From an uncultured Eubacteriales bacterium (lineage in GTDB: Bacteria > Bacillota > Clostridia > Oscillospirales > Butyricicoccaceae), in NCBI GenBank assembly GCA_910586105.1, contig CAJUGU010000028.1, forward strand, positions 2,678 to 34,876: a stretch of DNA of 32,199 nucleotides, given 5' to 3'. Of this stretch, positions 8,127 through 17,022 are shown one piece after another (the first letter of the stretch is position 1; every line of letters starts with the position of its first letter). A program made the translations under genes and the position numbers. The notes below the pieces were generated by a model. That model was not told where the DNA came from. It made no database searches and saw only the letters and a list, made by a program, of their open reading frames with translations.

Positions 8127-9068
8127 ATGCCAACACCAAGTTTAGCCCGTCTGCTGCTCCCTGAGGGCGAGTACCGGGTCGTCCGCTGCGACGTGGCCGA
8201 CAAGTTGCTCGGCTGCGCCGACGGCGACGGCGCGCTGTTATATCTGTATACCCTGCGCCACGGCGCTTCGGCGGATGGAGCCGCCGCCATGCGCACGCTG
8301 GGATTTTCCAAAGAACGTTACGACCGGGCGCTGTTCACGCTCACTTCGCTGACGCTGTCCGCCCAGCCGGAGGAGCCGCAGAAGGAGACGGCCCCCGCTT
8401 ATACCACCCACGAGCTGCGGGACGCCCGTGGCAGCGACCACCGCTTTTCCGCCGTCTGCGAGGAGGTCGAACGGCTGCTCGGCAAGACGCTGACCGACGC
8501 GCAGCTCCGGTCGCTGTTCACCGTCTACGACTATCTGGGGCTCCCGGCAGACGTCATCATGGAGCTGCTGGTCTTCCTGAAGCAGGAAAACGGGGCGGTC
8601 AAAATGTCCGATATCCGGCGCGAGGCCAGCCGTTGGGCGGACATGGGACTATATACGGCGGAGGCCGCGCAGGATTATCTGGCGCGCCGCGATACCGAAC
8701 GCCCATTGACCGAGGCGATGTTCGCCGCTCTGGGCGCCGAGCCGCGCCAGCCGAAGGCGATGGAAAAGCGGCTGATCTCTTACGCCGTCGCGCACGGCTT
8801 TCCGCCCGAGGCGATGGAACTGGCGGTGCGGCGCACCACGCGCACGCTGGACAAATTCAGCGCCGACTATGTGCGCAAGATCTTGATGGACTGGGATTCC
8901 AAGGGGATCCATACCGTCGCGGAGATCACCGCGCTTGAACCGGAAAACGAAAAGAAAGCCAACGCGGCGCAGGCTGCCGCCTTCTCCCCGCCGAACCCGG
9001 AAGCGATCAGCGATTGGGAAAAGGAGTGGCTTGAAGAAGTCAAACGCTATCAGGAGGGCAAAGAATGA
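8127..9068 (+). CDS. DnaD-domain replication initiation protein
   Basis: This 313-residue cytoplasmic protein resembles the DnaB/DnaD primosome family of low-GC Gram-positives, which remodels DNA and helps load the replicative helicase. Two DnaD-type (DDBH2) helical repeats can be recognised: one around residues 105-180 (DYLGLPADVIMELLVFL, then REASRWADMGL) and one around 205-265 ending in ADYVRKILMDWDSKGI, which carries the family YxxxILxxW pattern. The N-terminal 90 residues may be a winged helix but are divergent. The tail is acidic and Glu/Lys-rich. GGAGG lies just before the ATG at 8127. Its stop overlaps the next gene start in ATGA, so translation is coupled to the DnaI-type ATPase, which supports a joint helicase-loading role. 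Confidence 0.88.
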   Translation: MPTPSLARLLLPEGEYRVVRCDVADKLLGCADGDGALLYLYTLRHGASADGAAAMRTLGFSKERYDRALFTLTSLTLSAQPEEPQKETAPAYTTHELRDARGSDHRFSAVCEEVERLLGKTLTDAQLRSLFTVYDYLGLPADVIMELLVFLKQENGAVKMSDIRREASRWADMGLYTAEAAQDYLARRDTERPLTEAMFAALGAEPRQPKAMEKRLISYAVAHGFPPEAMELAVRRTTRTLDKFSADYVRKILMDWDSKGIHTVAEITALEPENEKKANAAQAAAFSPPNPEAISDWEKEWLEEVKRYQEGKE

Positions 9069-10069
9069 CCTTTCAAAAGGAGATCCTTTCCGAAGTGCTG
9101 CGCGACCTCGAACGGACGCGCGCCGTGCATGAGGCCGAGCTGCTCGCGCGGCGGCAGGAGGCTTACGAACGCGCGCCGCGCATCCGGCAGATCGACGCCG
9201 AACTGCAATCGACTGCGGCGTCGGTCATCCGCAGCGCGCTGGAATCGGGCGAGGATCCGGCGGCGGCGATCGCCGCCCTTCGCGAGCGCAACCTTACCCT
9301 TCAGGAGGAACGCCGCCGGATCTTGCAGTCCCTTAGCCTGCCGGGGGACTATCTTTCCATCCGGTATGACTGCCCGGCCTGTTCGGATCAGGGGTATCTG
9401 GGCAGCAGGCCCTGCGAATGCCTGAAAGCGCGGTACGTGAAAAAGCTGACCGAACAGCTTTCGACCGTGCTGCCGATCCAGGATCAGAACTTTGAGGCCT
9501 TCCGGCTGGATTATTACCCGGAAACGCCCGATGGACGGATCGGGATGTCGCCGCGCGCGTGCATGGAGATGAATTTTAATAAGTGTAAGCGTTATGCAGA
9601 AGGCTTTACGCGCAGCTCCGGCAACCTGCTGCTGTACGGCTCCGCCGGATTGGGCAAGACCTTCCTTTCGACCAGCATCGCGAAGGTGGTTTCGGAACGC
9701 GGCTTTTCGGTCGCCTACGATACCGCGATCAATATCCTTGCGAGCTATGAGACCGCCAAATTCGGCGGCGGCGACCTCGGCGAAGCAAAAGCCGCGATCC
9801 GCCGCTGCGAAGCCGCCGATCTGTTGATCATGGACGACCTTGGCACCGAACTTCGGACCGCGTTCACGACCTCGGTTTTTTACCATCTGCTCAACACCCG
9901 CCTGATGTCCCACCGGCCCATGATCATCAACACGAACCTCCTGCCGGACAGCTACGAGGAAAAGTATTCGCCTGCGATCGCCTCGCGTCTGCTGGGTGAG
10001 TTCGCGCCGCTGCGCTTCCTCGGGGAGGATATCCGCCAGCGGAAACGGCGCGAAGCGCCGCGCTTTTGA
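9065..10069 (+). CDS. DnaC/DnaI-type helicase-loader ATPase
   Basis: This 334-residue AAA+ ATPase is expected to load the replicative helicase onto DNA. The N-terminal part is a long charged coiled coil (about 1-100) followed by a zinc-type cluster, CPACSDQGYLGSRPCEC. The ATPase domain has Walker A GSAGLGKT (192-199), Walker B LLIMDDLGTE (253-262), a sensor-like INTNLLPD and the arginine-containing SPAIASRLLGEF. The layout matches DnaI of Bacillus more than E. coli DnaC because of the N-terminal extension and zinc site. The start overlaps the DnaD gene stop by 4 bases, showing coupling. AGGAGG lies 6-7 bases upstream, inside the DnaD gene end. No terminator is obvious after the stop. Confidence 0.92.
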   Translation: MTFQKEILSEVLRDLERTRAVHEAELLARRQEAYERAPRIRQIDAELQSTAASVIRSALESGEDPAAAIAALRERNLTLQEERRRILQSLSLPGDYLSIRYDCPACSDQGYLGSRPCECLKARYVKKLTEQLSTVLPIQDQNFEAFRLDYYPETPDGRIGMSPRACMEMNFNKCKRYAEGFTRSSGNLLLYGSAGLGKTFLSTSIAKVVSERGFSVAYDTAINILASYETAKFGGGDLGEAKAAIRRCEAADLLIMDDLGTELRTAFTTSVFYHLLNTRLMSHRPMIINTNLLPDSYEEKYSPAIASRLLGEFAPLRFLGEDIRQRKRREAPRF

Positions 10070-10584
10070 GTTTGGGATTCCGTTTGACGTCGCCTTCCGC
10101 CAAATGCGCCGCGCGGCTCGTTTGCGCTGACTTTAATACCCAATATCCTCGCATCGGGAAATCCGGCGCCGCAAGGATCCAAACGGTATCGCATTGCTTC
10201 CATCTGTCGTAAACTTCAGACAGGTTTTGCTCCGCTTTTTCAAAAAATCCGTCCCGCGCCATACGTTCTAACTGTTTTTCGCCGAAACATATTGCTGATA
10301 GCTCTGGAACCGGCGGATCGGTTCCGCATCGGCACAATATCCGCATTTCATAACATCCCTCCCGGATGGCAATGCCTTCCGAAAAACAGCTTATCCGGAA
10401 GCCCCGGATCACATGGATCCGCCCGTTTGCTTCCAGTATAACCATAGCCCCGCCGCTCTATAGCTTTCATTTGACGGATCATTCCCGGATCTTGGTAAAC
10501 ACGCCCGCCAGGGACGGCGGCTTCCGCCTGCGCCCTATGCCGCTCTATAGGGCGCAGGCGAATGCTGCACACTCCATTTTTGCA
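10070..10584 (-). other. Non-coding or decayed stretch after the helicase-loader gene
   Basis: No intact gene is convincing here. A minus-strand frame from about 10445 runs through this stretch into the antisense of the ATPase gene. Part of it looks protein-like (ELSAICFGEKQLERMARD and SEVYDRWKQCDTVWILAAP). A second frame starts at an ATG after GGGAGG near 10350 and stops after 27 codons. This pattern fits a small frameshifted gene remnant, but no family is recognised. A 12-base word, GCCGCTCTATAG, occurs twice (near 10450 and 10540). Confidence 0.35.
10525..10560. repeat. Perfect 14-bp inverted repeat
   Basis: CGCCTGCGCCCTAT (10525-10538) and ATAGGGCGCAGGCG (10547-10560) are exact reverse complements around an 8-base loop. 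There is no T-run, so it is not a canonical terminator. It lies between a terminator and the decayed stretch; function unknown. Confidence 0.65.
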
Positions 10585-10620
10585 AAAAAGCCGCCGGCAA
10601 TGAACTGCCAACGGCTTTTT
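10585..10620 (-). terminator. Rho-independent terminator (bidirectional form)
   Basis: AAAAAGCCG (10585-10593) pairs with CGGCTTTTT (10612-10620), with an inner GGCA/TGCC stem. On the minus strand the stem ends in a T-run, about 40 bases after the stop of the frameshifted gene at 10660. It fits as that gene's terminator. Confidence 0.75.
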
Positions 10621-10659
10621 AATTACTTGCGTCCACCCATTGATAAGCCGCAAAAGCTT

Positions 10660-11023
10660 TTATTTCGCCTTCTCCAATTTGGAAATACGGTTCCACACTT
10701 CGGCATAGCAAGCCTTATTCGCGGCCTCCCATTCTTCCATGGAGTCCCGCAGCTCTTCAATGCTTTCCTTTATGCGCAAGCGTCTCCAAAAGATGCTGGC
10801 GCCCTTCGGCAACTCCCTTGCTATCGGGAATGATGTCGGTTTCCAGTTTCAGCGCAATACTGCGCAGCTTTTCGCCTTGCTTTTCCTGCGCGGCTTTCAT
10901 GTCGGCAACAGAAGGTTTCCAGCTTTTTGAATCCTTTTTCGGCACGGTAGCCGCTGCTGAACGATCGCTTCTGCGCAGCGGCTTTTCCCGGCTCGCCGCA
11001 CAGTCCGCCGCCCCTTTAAGCAA
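10660..11023 (-). pseudogene. Frameshifted gene for a small charged coiled-coil protein
   Basis: One frame encodes AAQEKQGEKLRSIALKLETD then IIPDSKGVAEGRQHLLETLAHK and meets a stop. The next frame continues without a gap as ESIEELRDSMEEWEAANK and VWNRISKLEKAK to a TAA at 10660-10662. The two halves join at CATAAAGGAAAGC, where losing one base would restore a single reading frame. The joined product is a heptad-rich coiled coil like small accessory proteins common in Clostridia with an LETDIIP and LAEGxQxLLETL pattern; no function is known. The upstream end is also unclear: the only start at 11023 is a TTG overlapping the lipoprotein gene. It is followed by its own terminator, which supports a former real gene. 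Confidence 0.6.
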
Positions 11024-11561
11024 GCGTGAGCACCGCCCCCTCGCCTTCCGGCTCCGCCGTCATGCGCAGGCCGTCCTGCTCCTCCAAAACGGCCAGATAG
11101 TTCGCCTCCACAAAGCCTTCTGCATCCTCGCCGTCCTCCAGCGCGTTTCGCGTGCCCTTGACCGTGATCTTGCCGCTGTAGTCCTCCCCATCGCTGCCGC
11201 TGATCGTAAATTCGATCTCGGCCTCCAAACTGACTTCCGCCCCATCCCAGGGCGACCAGAACAAGCGGCTGCCCTCCGGCACGGTCAGCGTCTTACCGGT
11301 CGGGTACTCGGTCCCGTCATGGTCGTCGAACCCGATCAGCAGCCCCGCGCTGCACGAAGCCTCGATCTGCCCATGCGGCAGATCGAACCGGAACGGGAAC
11401 GCCGGATACTGCGAGCTCATCAAAGGGATGAATCCCCACGAAACGACCTCCGACATGGCCGCCTTCGCAGGCTCCGTCCCCGCCGCGGACTCCGCGTCCC
11501 GGCCCGCGCAGCCCGTGAAAACGGCTGCTAAAATCAGGATCCCACACGCCCATTTTTTCAT
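11016..11561 (-). CDS. Predicted lipoprotein of unknown function
   Basis: This 181-residue protein starts MKKWACGILILAAVFTGCAG, a lipoprotein signal with a lipobox around AVFTGC and lipidated Cys18, so it is expected to be anchored to the outer face of the membrane. The mature part is Ser/Glu/Gly-rich, with alternating strand-like segments such as EVSLEAEIEFTISGSD and YSGKITVKGTR and a FWSPWDG motif. This suggests a small beta-sandwich. I start at 11561 rather than 11600 because GGGGAGG lies directly upstream of that ATG and the signal begins there. No family is recognised. Its 3' end abuts a decayed coiled-coil gene. Upstream lies an AT-rich intergenic region shared with a divergent small RNA. 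Confidence 0.8.
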   Translation of the reverse strand: MKKWACGILILAAVFTGCAGRDAESAAGTEPAKAAMSEVVSWGFIPLMSSQYPAFPFRFDLPHGQIEASCSAGLLIGFDDHDGTEYPTGKTLTVPEGSRLFWSPWDGAEVSLEAEIEFTISGSDGEDYSGKITVKGTRNALEDGEDAEGFVEANYLAVLEEQDGLRMTAEPEGEGAVLTLA

Positions 11562-11717
11562 ATATAACGCCTCCCCGACAGGCAAAATGACTTTTTTCAA
11601 TCCTATTATAGCATATTTTCCCGTCTTCGCAACCCCTTCAATTTTTTGTAAAGATTTTGTTGCAGAACCTTAACCGTTCGTTTAAAGTTTATTCACACAT
11701 TCGCCCGGCAAATGCGG

Positions 11718-11855
11718 TATACTAAATCCATCAAAGAGATGCACCCTCTTTGATCCCCTTATTACCAAACTTTCTTTATTACTCTTTTACCCCCCTTTTA
11801 TTTGTGAAAATGACAGGAAGGCTCCAGCCGTTTGGCTGGGGCTTTCCTGTTTTTC
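11718..11855 (+). ncRNA. Candidate orphan small RNA with own promoter and terminator
   Basis: A -10-like TATACT (11718-11723) is followed at about 11730 by a 9-bp hairpin, ATCAAAGAG (11730-11738) / CTCTTTGAT (11746-11754). A mostly unpaired pyrimidine-rich stretch of about 55 bases comes next, then a strong terminator: a 17-base arm at 11813-11829 pairing with 11834-11850, ending in TTTTT. The region has no open frame. Two C-rich words, CCCCTTATT and CCCCTTTTATT, lie in the unpaired part, a form typical of small RNAs that pair with ribosome binding sites. TTACCCCC (11787-11794) is complementary to GGGGGTAA (11931-11938) at the next gene's ribosome site. The -35 is poor. The next gene has its own promoter after the terminator, so this is not simply its leader. 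Confidence 0.6.
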
Positions 11856-11872
11856 CGTCCGCGATTTTCCGC

Positions 11873-11901
11873 TTGCCATTTTTCATCGGGCATACTATAA
11901 T
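11873..11901 (+). promoter_or_regulatory. Sigma-A-type promoter for the SbcD-like gene
   Basis: TTGCCA (11873-11878), a 17-bp spacer and TATAAT (11896-11901) lie downstream of the small-RNA terminator and 46 bp before the gene start. Both boxes and spacing are close to consensus. Confidence 0.75.
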
Positions 11902-11946
11902 ATAGGGAAAGACATTTTTTGCCGTTTTCTGGGGGTAACGAACCTT

Positions 11947-13044
11947 ATGCTGACCTTAGTCCATATCGCCGACCTGCATCTCGGCTCCGAATATTCCTTC
12001 TTGCCCGCGGATAAGGCCGCCGTCTGCCGCGAAATGCAATTCAAGCTGCTTGAACGCATCCTTGACCACGCCAGCGACATCAGCGCCGAGGTCATCCTGA
12101 TCGCCGGGGATCTTTTCGACTCCCCGACCCCTGCCGTCAGTACCTCCTCCCGCGCCTTCGGCCTGCTCGCCAAGTCGTGCTGCCCCGTCCTGATCTCCCC
12201 CGGCAACCACGACTACCTTTGCCCCAAAAGCCCTTACCTTTCCATGGAACTGCCAAAAAATGTGTTCGTGTTCCAGTCTACCCGCCTGACCCCCTATTTC
12301 CTGCACGCGGATACGGTGATCTGGGGCGCGGCCTTTACTTCGGCGAACGCCTTCATCCCCTTCGACGCGCCGCTCGATCCCCAACGCCATTTAAATGTGC
12401 TCTCCGTCCATGGCGACCTCAAAGGCACCAGCGGCTACAACCCGGTAGACTCCGCCCAGCTCGCCGATTCCGAATTCGATTACGCCGCCTTCGGACACAA
12501 CCATACCTTTTCCGGGCTGCGCCGCGCCGGGCACACCGTTTATGCCTGCACCGGCTGTACGATGGGCCTTTCCACCGCCGACACTGGCGACAAGGGCTTC
12601 CTCTCGGGCGCGGTCGACAAAGACGGCGCCAGCCTGCGCTTCCACCGTCCCAACGCGGTACGGTTCGAGGATATCGACATCCCGATCAGCCAGATCACCG
12701 AGGATCACGAGCTTGCCGCCCTCGTCCGCGACCATCTGCCCGAGGAATGCCAGCGCGTCTGCGCCACCCTCTCCCTGATCGGCGAACGCAAATACGAGCC
12801 CGACCTTGAAGGGCTCGAAAACGCCCTCAGCCAGCTTTTCTTCCATTGCTTCATCCGCGACCGCTCACACGTCCGCCGCGACCCGTGGGACTACCTCGAC
12901 CGCGACGACCTGCTGGGCGCCGTCACCCGCCGCTATCGCACGATGCTCAGTTCGGCCGGGAACCAGATCGAACAGGCCCGCCTGCTCCGTTCCCTTGGCT
13001 ACGCGCTGGCAGCGCTCGAGGGCGAGACCGAGCTTCCCGAATAA
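11947..13044 (+). CDS. SbcD/Mre11-type DNA repair nuclease (YhaO-like)
   Basis: This 365-residue calcineurin-like metallophosphoesterase is of the kind that, as SbcD or YhaO, works with an SMC-like ATPase to cut DNA ends and hairpins. The five motifs are present: IADLHLGS, AGDLFDSP, SPGNHDYL, LSVHGDL and FGHNHTFSG. These supply the di-metal ligands. The C-terminal part (about 240-365) is a capping or partner-binding region without a recognised domain. The expected partner gene (sbcC or yhaN) is not adjacent: this gene has its own promoter and terminator and is followed by hrcA. GGGGGT lies 10 bases before the ATG and is complementary to the C-rich part of the small RNA just upstream. It could be a stand-alone nuclease or act with an ATPase encoded elsewhere. 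Confidence 0.88.
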   Translation: MLTLVHIADLHLGSEYSFLPADKAAVCREMQFKLLERILDHASDISAEVILIAGDLFDSPTPAVSTSSRAFGLLAKSCCPVLISPGNHDYLCPKSPYLSMELPKNVFVFQSTRLTPYFLHADTVIWGAAFTSANAFIPFDAPLDPQRHLNVLSVHGDLKGTSGYNPVDSAQLADSEFDYAAFGHNHTFSGLRRAGHTVYACTGCTMGLSTADTGDKGFLSGAVDKDGASLRFHRPNAVRFEDIDIPISQITEDHELAALVRDHLPEECQRVCATLSLIGERKYEPDLEGLENALSQLFFHCFIRDRSHVRRDPWDYLDRDDLLGAVTRRYRTMLSSAGNQIEQARLLRSLGYALAALEGETELPE

Positions 13045-13079
13045 AGCCCCGTCGGCCCCTTCCCGGCGGGGGCTTTTTT
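13045..13079 (+). terminator. Rho-independent terminator after the SbcD-like gene
   Basis: A GC-rich stem (AGCCCC and GTCGG against CCGGC and GGGGGCT) starts directly after the stop codon and is followed by six T residues. It isolates the nuclease gene from the heat-shock operon. Confidence 0.8.
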
Positions 13080-13201
13080 GCCCCTTCCGCCCGCCGGATA
13101 CCGCAGAAAACGCTCAGCACACACCGCTCCCGACTGCCAGCCGCCCTTCGGCTGGATTTCCCGCCCCTTCCCAAATTCACAAAATATTCATGTTATTTCG
13201 C

Positions 13202-13261
13202 TTGACTTCTTGCGGCATTGGTGGTAAATTAGTTTTAGCACTCGAGGAGACAGAGTGCTAA
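13202..13261 (+). promoter_or_regulatory. Heat-shock promoter with CIRCE operator (HrcA site)
   Basis: TTGACT (13202-13207), 17 bp and TAAATT (13225-13230) form a sigma-A promoter. A perfect CIRCE follows at 13235-13261: TTAGCACTC, 9 bases, GAGTGCTAA. CIRCE is bound by the HrcA repressor, encoded directly downstream, so the operon is autoregulated and released on heat shock when GroEL is titrated. The operator overlaps the expected transcription start. Confidence 0.95.
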
Positions 13262-13315
13262 GCCCGGACGGATCGTCCAGCGCTTTCCGAATCCTCAGCA
13301 AGGAGGCGGTTCCCT

Positions 13316-14371
13316 ATGGAGCTTTCCGAACGCAAAAAGCAGATCCTGAAGGCGATCATTGGCGAATATGTGCTGACCGCCGAGCCGGTCGGTTCCAAAA
13401 CGCTTGCCGCAATGCCGGGCGTGGCCTATTCCCCGGCAACCATCCGCAACGAAATGAGCGAGCTGGAAGAAATGGGCTATCTTGAAAAACCGCACACGTC
13501 CGCCGGGCGCATCCCGTCCCCGTCGGGCTACCGCCTGTATGTCGACGAACTGATGGGCAGCACGCCCGTGCCGACGGCGAAGGACGACGACGCCCTTTCC
13601 CGGATGACCCAGCTCAAGGTCAAGGAGCTCGACCGGCTGATTCAGGAGGCCGGGCGGCTGATCTCCACACTGACCGATTATACCGCCGTCGCGGTCACGC
13701 CTTCGCGCAGCCGCACGGTGATCCGGCGTTTCGAACTGATCGCGATCGACGAGCAAAATTTCGTGATCGTCGTCGTCACGGCTACCGGCGAGGTCAAGAA
13801 CAAGCTGACCCGCGCCAGCGTCCCCGTCACGAAAGACGAAGCCGAGCTGCTGAGTTACGTGCTCAACCAGACGCTGACCGGCATCCCGATCGAGGAGATC
13901 ACCGCCGAACGCTTCGACATCGTCCGCCGCGCCGCCGGTCTTTCCGCCCTGCTCGCGCCGGTCGCCGAATATGTCGCCGAGCTGATCGAGGAGCTCGGCC
14001 ACCAAAAGGTCTATCTCGAAGGGACGAGCAAACTGCTCCGCTTCCCCGAATACGCCGACACCGCCAAGGCGGGCGCGCTGCTCGATTATATGTCGGACAG
14101 CGGACGGCTGCTGCCCATGGCCCCGCCGAAAAACGGCGTCCAGTTCTTCATCGGTCCGGAAAACGGCGAAAACCCGCTTTCGGACGCTTCCATGATCTAC
14201 GCAAAGTATGAGATCGGCGAGCTGGGACAGGGCATGATCGGCATCGTCGGCCCCACGCGGATGGATTACGCGGCGCTCTCCGCGCGGCTTTCCCATTTCG
14301 CTGAAGGGCTCAACAAGCTGATCGCGGCCACCTTCCTCGACGGCCCCGACAAGCAGGACGCGCCCGAATAG
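13316..14371 (+). CDS. hrcA: Heat-inducible transcription repressor HrcA
   Basis: HrcA (351 residues) represses class I heat-shock genes by binding CIRCE and needs GroEL to stay active. The N-terminal winged helix has the family sequence LSERKKQILKAIIGEYVLTA, EPVGSKTL, SPATIRNEMSELEEMGYLEK and HTSAGRIPSPSGYRLYVD. The C-terminal part holds the dimerisation/GAF-like core, including IGPENGENPLSDASMIYAKY and GMIGIVGPTRMDY near the end. AAGGAGG lies before the ATG. It leads the operon hrcA-grpE-dnaK-dnaJ in the standard Firmicutes order. Two CIRCE copies in this window (13235 and 25650) are its expected targets. Confidence 0.97.
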   Translation: MELSERKKQILKAIIGEYVLTAEPVGSKTLAAMPGVAYSPATIRNEMSELEEMGYLEKPHTSAGRIPSPSGYRLYVDELMGSTPVPTAKDDDALSRMTQLKVKELDRLIQEAGRLISTLTDYTAVAVTPSRSRTVIRRFELIAIDEQNFVIVVVTATGEVKNKLTRASVPVTKDEAELLSYVLNQTLTGIPIEEITAERFDIVRRAAGLSALLAPVAEYVAELIEELGHQKVYLEGTSKLLRFPEYADTAKAGALLDYMSDSGRLLPMAPPKNGVQFFIGPENGENPLSDASMIYAKYEIGELGQGMIGIVGPTRMDYAALSARLSHFAEGLNKLIAATFLDGPDKQDAPE

Positions 14372-14415
14372 CGCATAAACAGGTTTACAATATCACAATA
14401 ATAGAGGTAACGCGC

Positions 14416-14985
14416 ATGATGTCTAAAAAAAAGGCTCCCAATAGGGAGGAGGAAACAGCCGTAGAGACGGCTGCGGAAGAAATCGAAGAAACGGCGGCGG
14501 AAACCGAAGACGCTGCGCCGGAAGAAGCGGCCCACGCTGAAACCGCTGCGGACGACAGTTTGCAGGCCCGTTACGACGACCTGAACGACCGGTTCCTGCG
14601 CATGGCTGCGGAGTATGAAAACTTCCGCAAGCGCAGCCAGCGCGAACGGGAAAGCGTCCATTCGGACGCGGTCGCATTCGCCGTGAAGGCGCTGCTGCCG
14701 ACCGTCGACAATCTGGAACGGGCGCTCAAGGCCGAAACCGCGGACGCCGAATACAAAAAAGGCGTTGAAATGACCTTCCAGCAGCTGTTGGAAGCGTTCA
14801 AGGGCCTTGGGGTCGCGCCGATCGAGGCCGCGTCCGGCGCAGCCTTCGACCCGAACCTGCATGACGCGGTCATGCACATCGAAGACGAAGCCTTCGGCGA
14901 AAACCAGATCGCAGAGGTCTTCCAGCAGGGGTTTGCGATCGGCGACAAGGTCATCCGTCACGCAATGGTCAAGGTCGCGAACTGA
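14416..14985 (+). CDS. grpE: Nucleotide exchange factor GrpE
   Basis: GrpE (189 residues) releases ADP from DnaK in the cytosolic chaperone cycle. A Glu/Ala-rich disordered N-terminus (1-50) leads into the long dimer coiled coil with LNDRFLRMAAEYENFRKR, then the four-helix region and the C-terminal beta domain with AAFDPNLHDAVMHIED and a KVIRHAMVKVAN end. These are the recognised family features. Two adjacent ATG codons (14416 and 14419) are possible starts after AGAGGT. It lies 44 bp after hrcA and 126 bp before dnaK. The acidic N-terminus is longer than in E. coli but normal for Clostridia. Confidence 0.96.
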   Translation: MMSKKKAPNREEETAVETAAEEIEETAAETEDAAPEEAAHAETAADDSLQARYDDLNDRFLRMAAEYENFRKRSQRERESVHSDAVAFAVKALLPTVDNLERALKAETADAEYKKGVEMTFQQLLEAFKGLGVAPIEAASGAAFDPNLHDAVMHIEDEAFGENQIAEVFQQGFAIGDKVIRHAMVKVAN

Positions 14986-15015
14986 CCGCAGCCCCGCCCC
15001 CTGCACCGGCGGAGG

Positions 15016-15065
15016 CGGGAAAGGATCCCCCTTTCCCGTTCCGCGCGCGGCTCCCCGCGAGCCGC
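15016..15065 (+). other. Two hairpins between grpE and dnaK
   Basis: CGGGAAAGG (15016-15024) pairs with CCTTTCCCG (15030-15038), and GCGGCT (15047-15052) with AGCCGC (15060-15065). No T-run follows. In other Firmicutes heat-shock operons, intergenic stems mark mRNA processing that lets dnaK exceed hrcA/grpE; that role is inferred here. Confidence 0.5.
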
Positions 15066-15111
15066 TTTGAAACCGTTATTAAAACATCTGAAATAAAGGA
15101 GATCATGAATC

Positions 15112-16944
<1,833 letters not shown>

Positions 16945-16954
16945 CCAGCGGCAG

Positions 16955-16996
16955 CAAGGGCACACAGGCGGGAGCTTCTTCCCGCCTATGCCCTTG
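16955..16996 (+). other. Long hairpin between dnaK and dnaJ
   Basis: Outer stem CAAGGGCA (16955-16962) / TGCCCTTG (16989-16996) and inner stem AGGCGGGA (16966-16973) / TCCCGCCT (16980-16987) form an extended structure filling most of the 78-bp gap. There is no T-run. It may protect the dnaK message or lower dnaJ expression. Confidence 0.55.
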
Positions 16997-17022
16997 TGCC
17001 GCGCTATGGCAGGTGAGCAGAT

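Noticed and set aside
9927..10445. 172-codon minus-strand gene after the helicase-loader gene
   Set aside because: It runs 143 bases into the antisense of a certain gene and its end is compositionally shadow-like; kept only as a possible decayed remnant.
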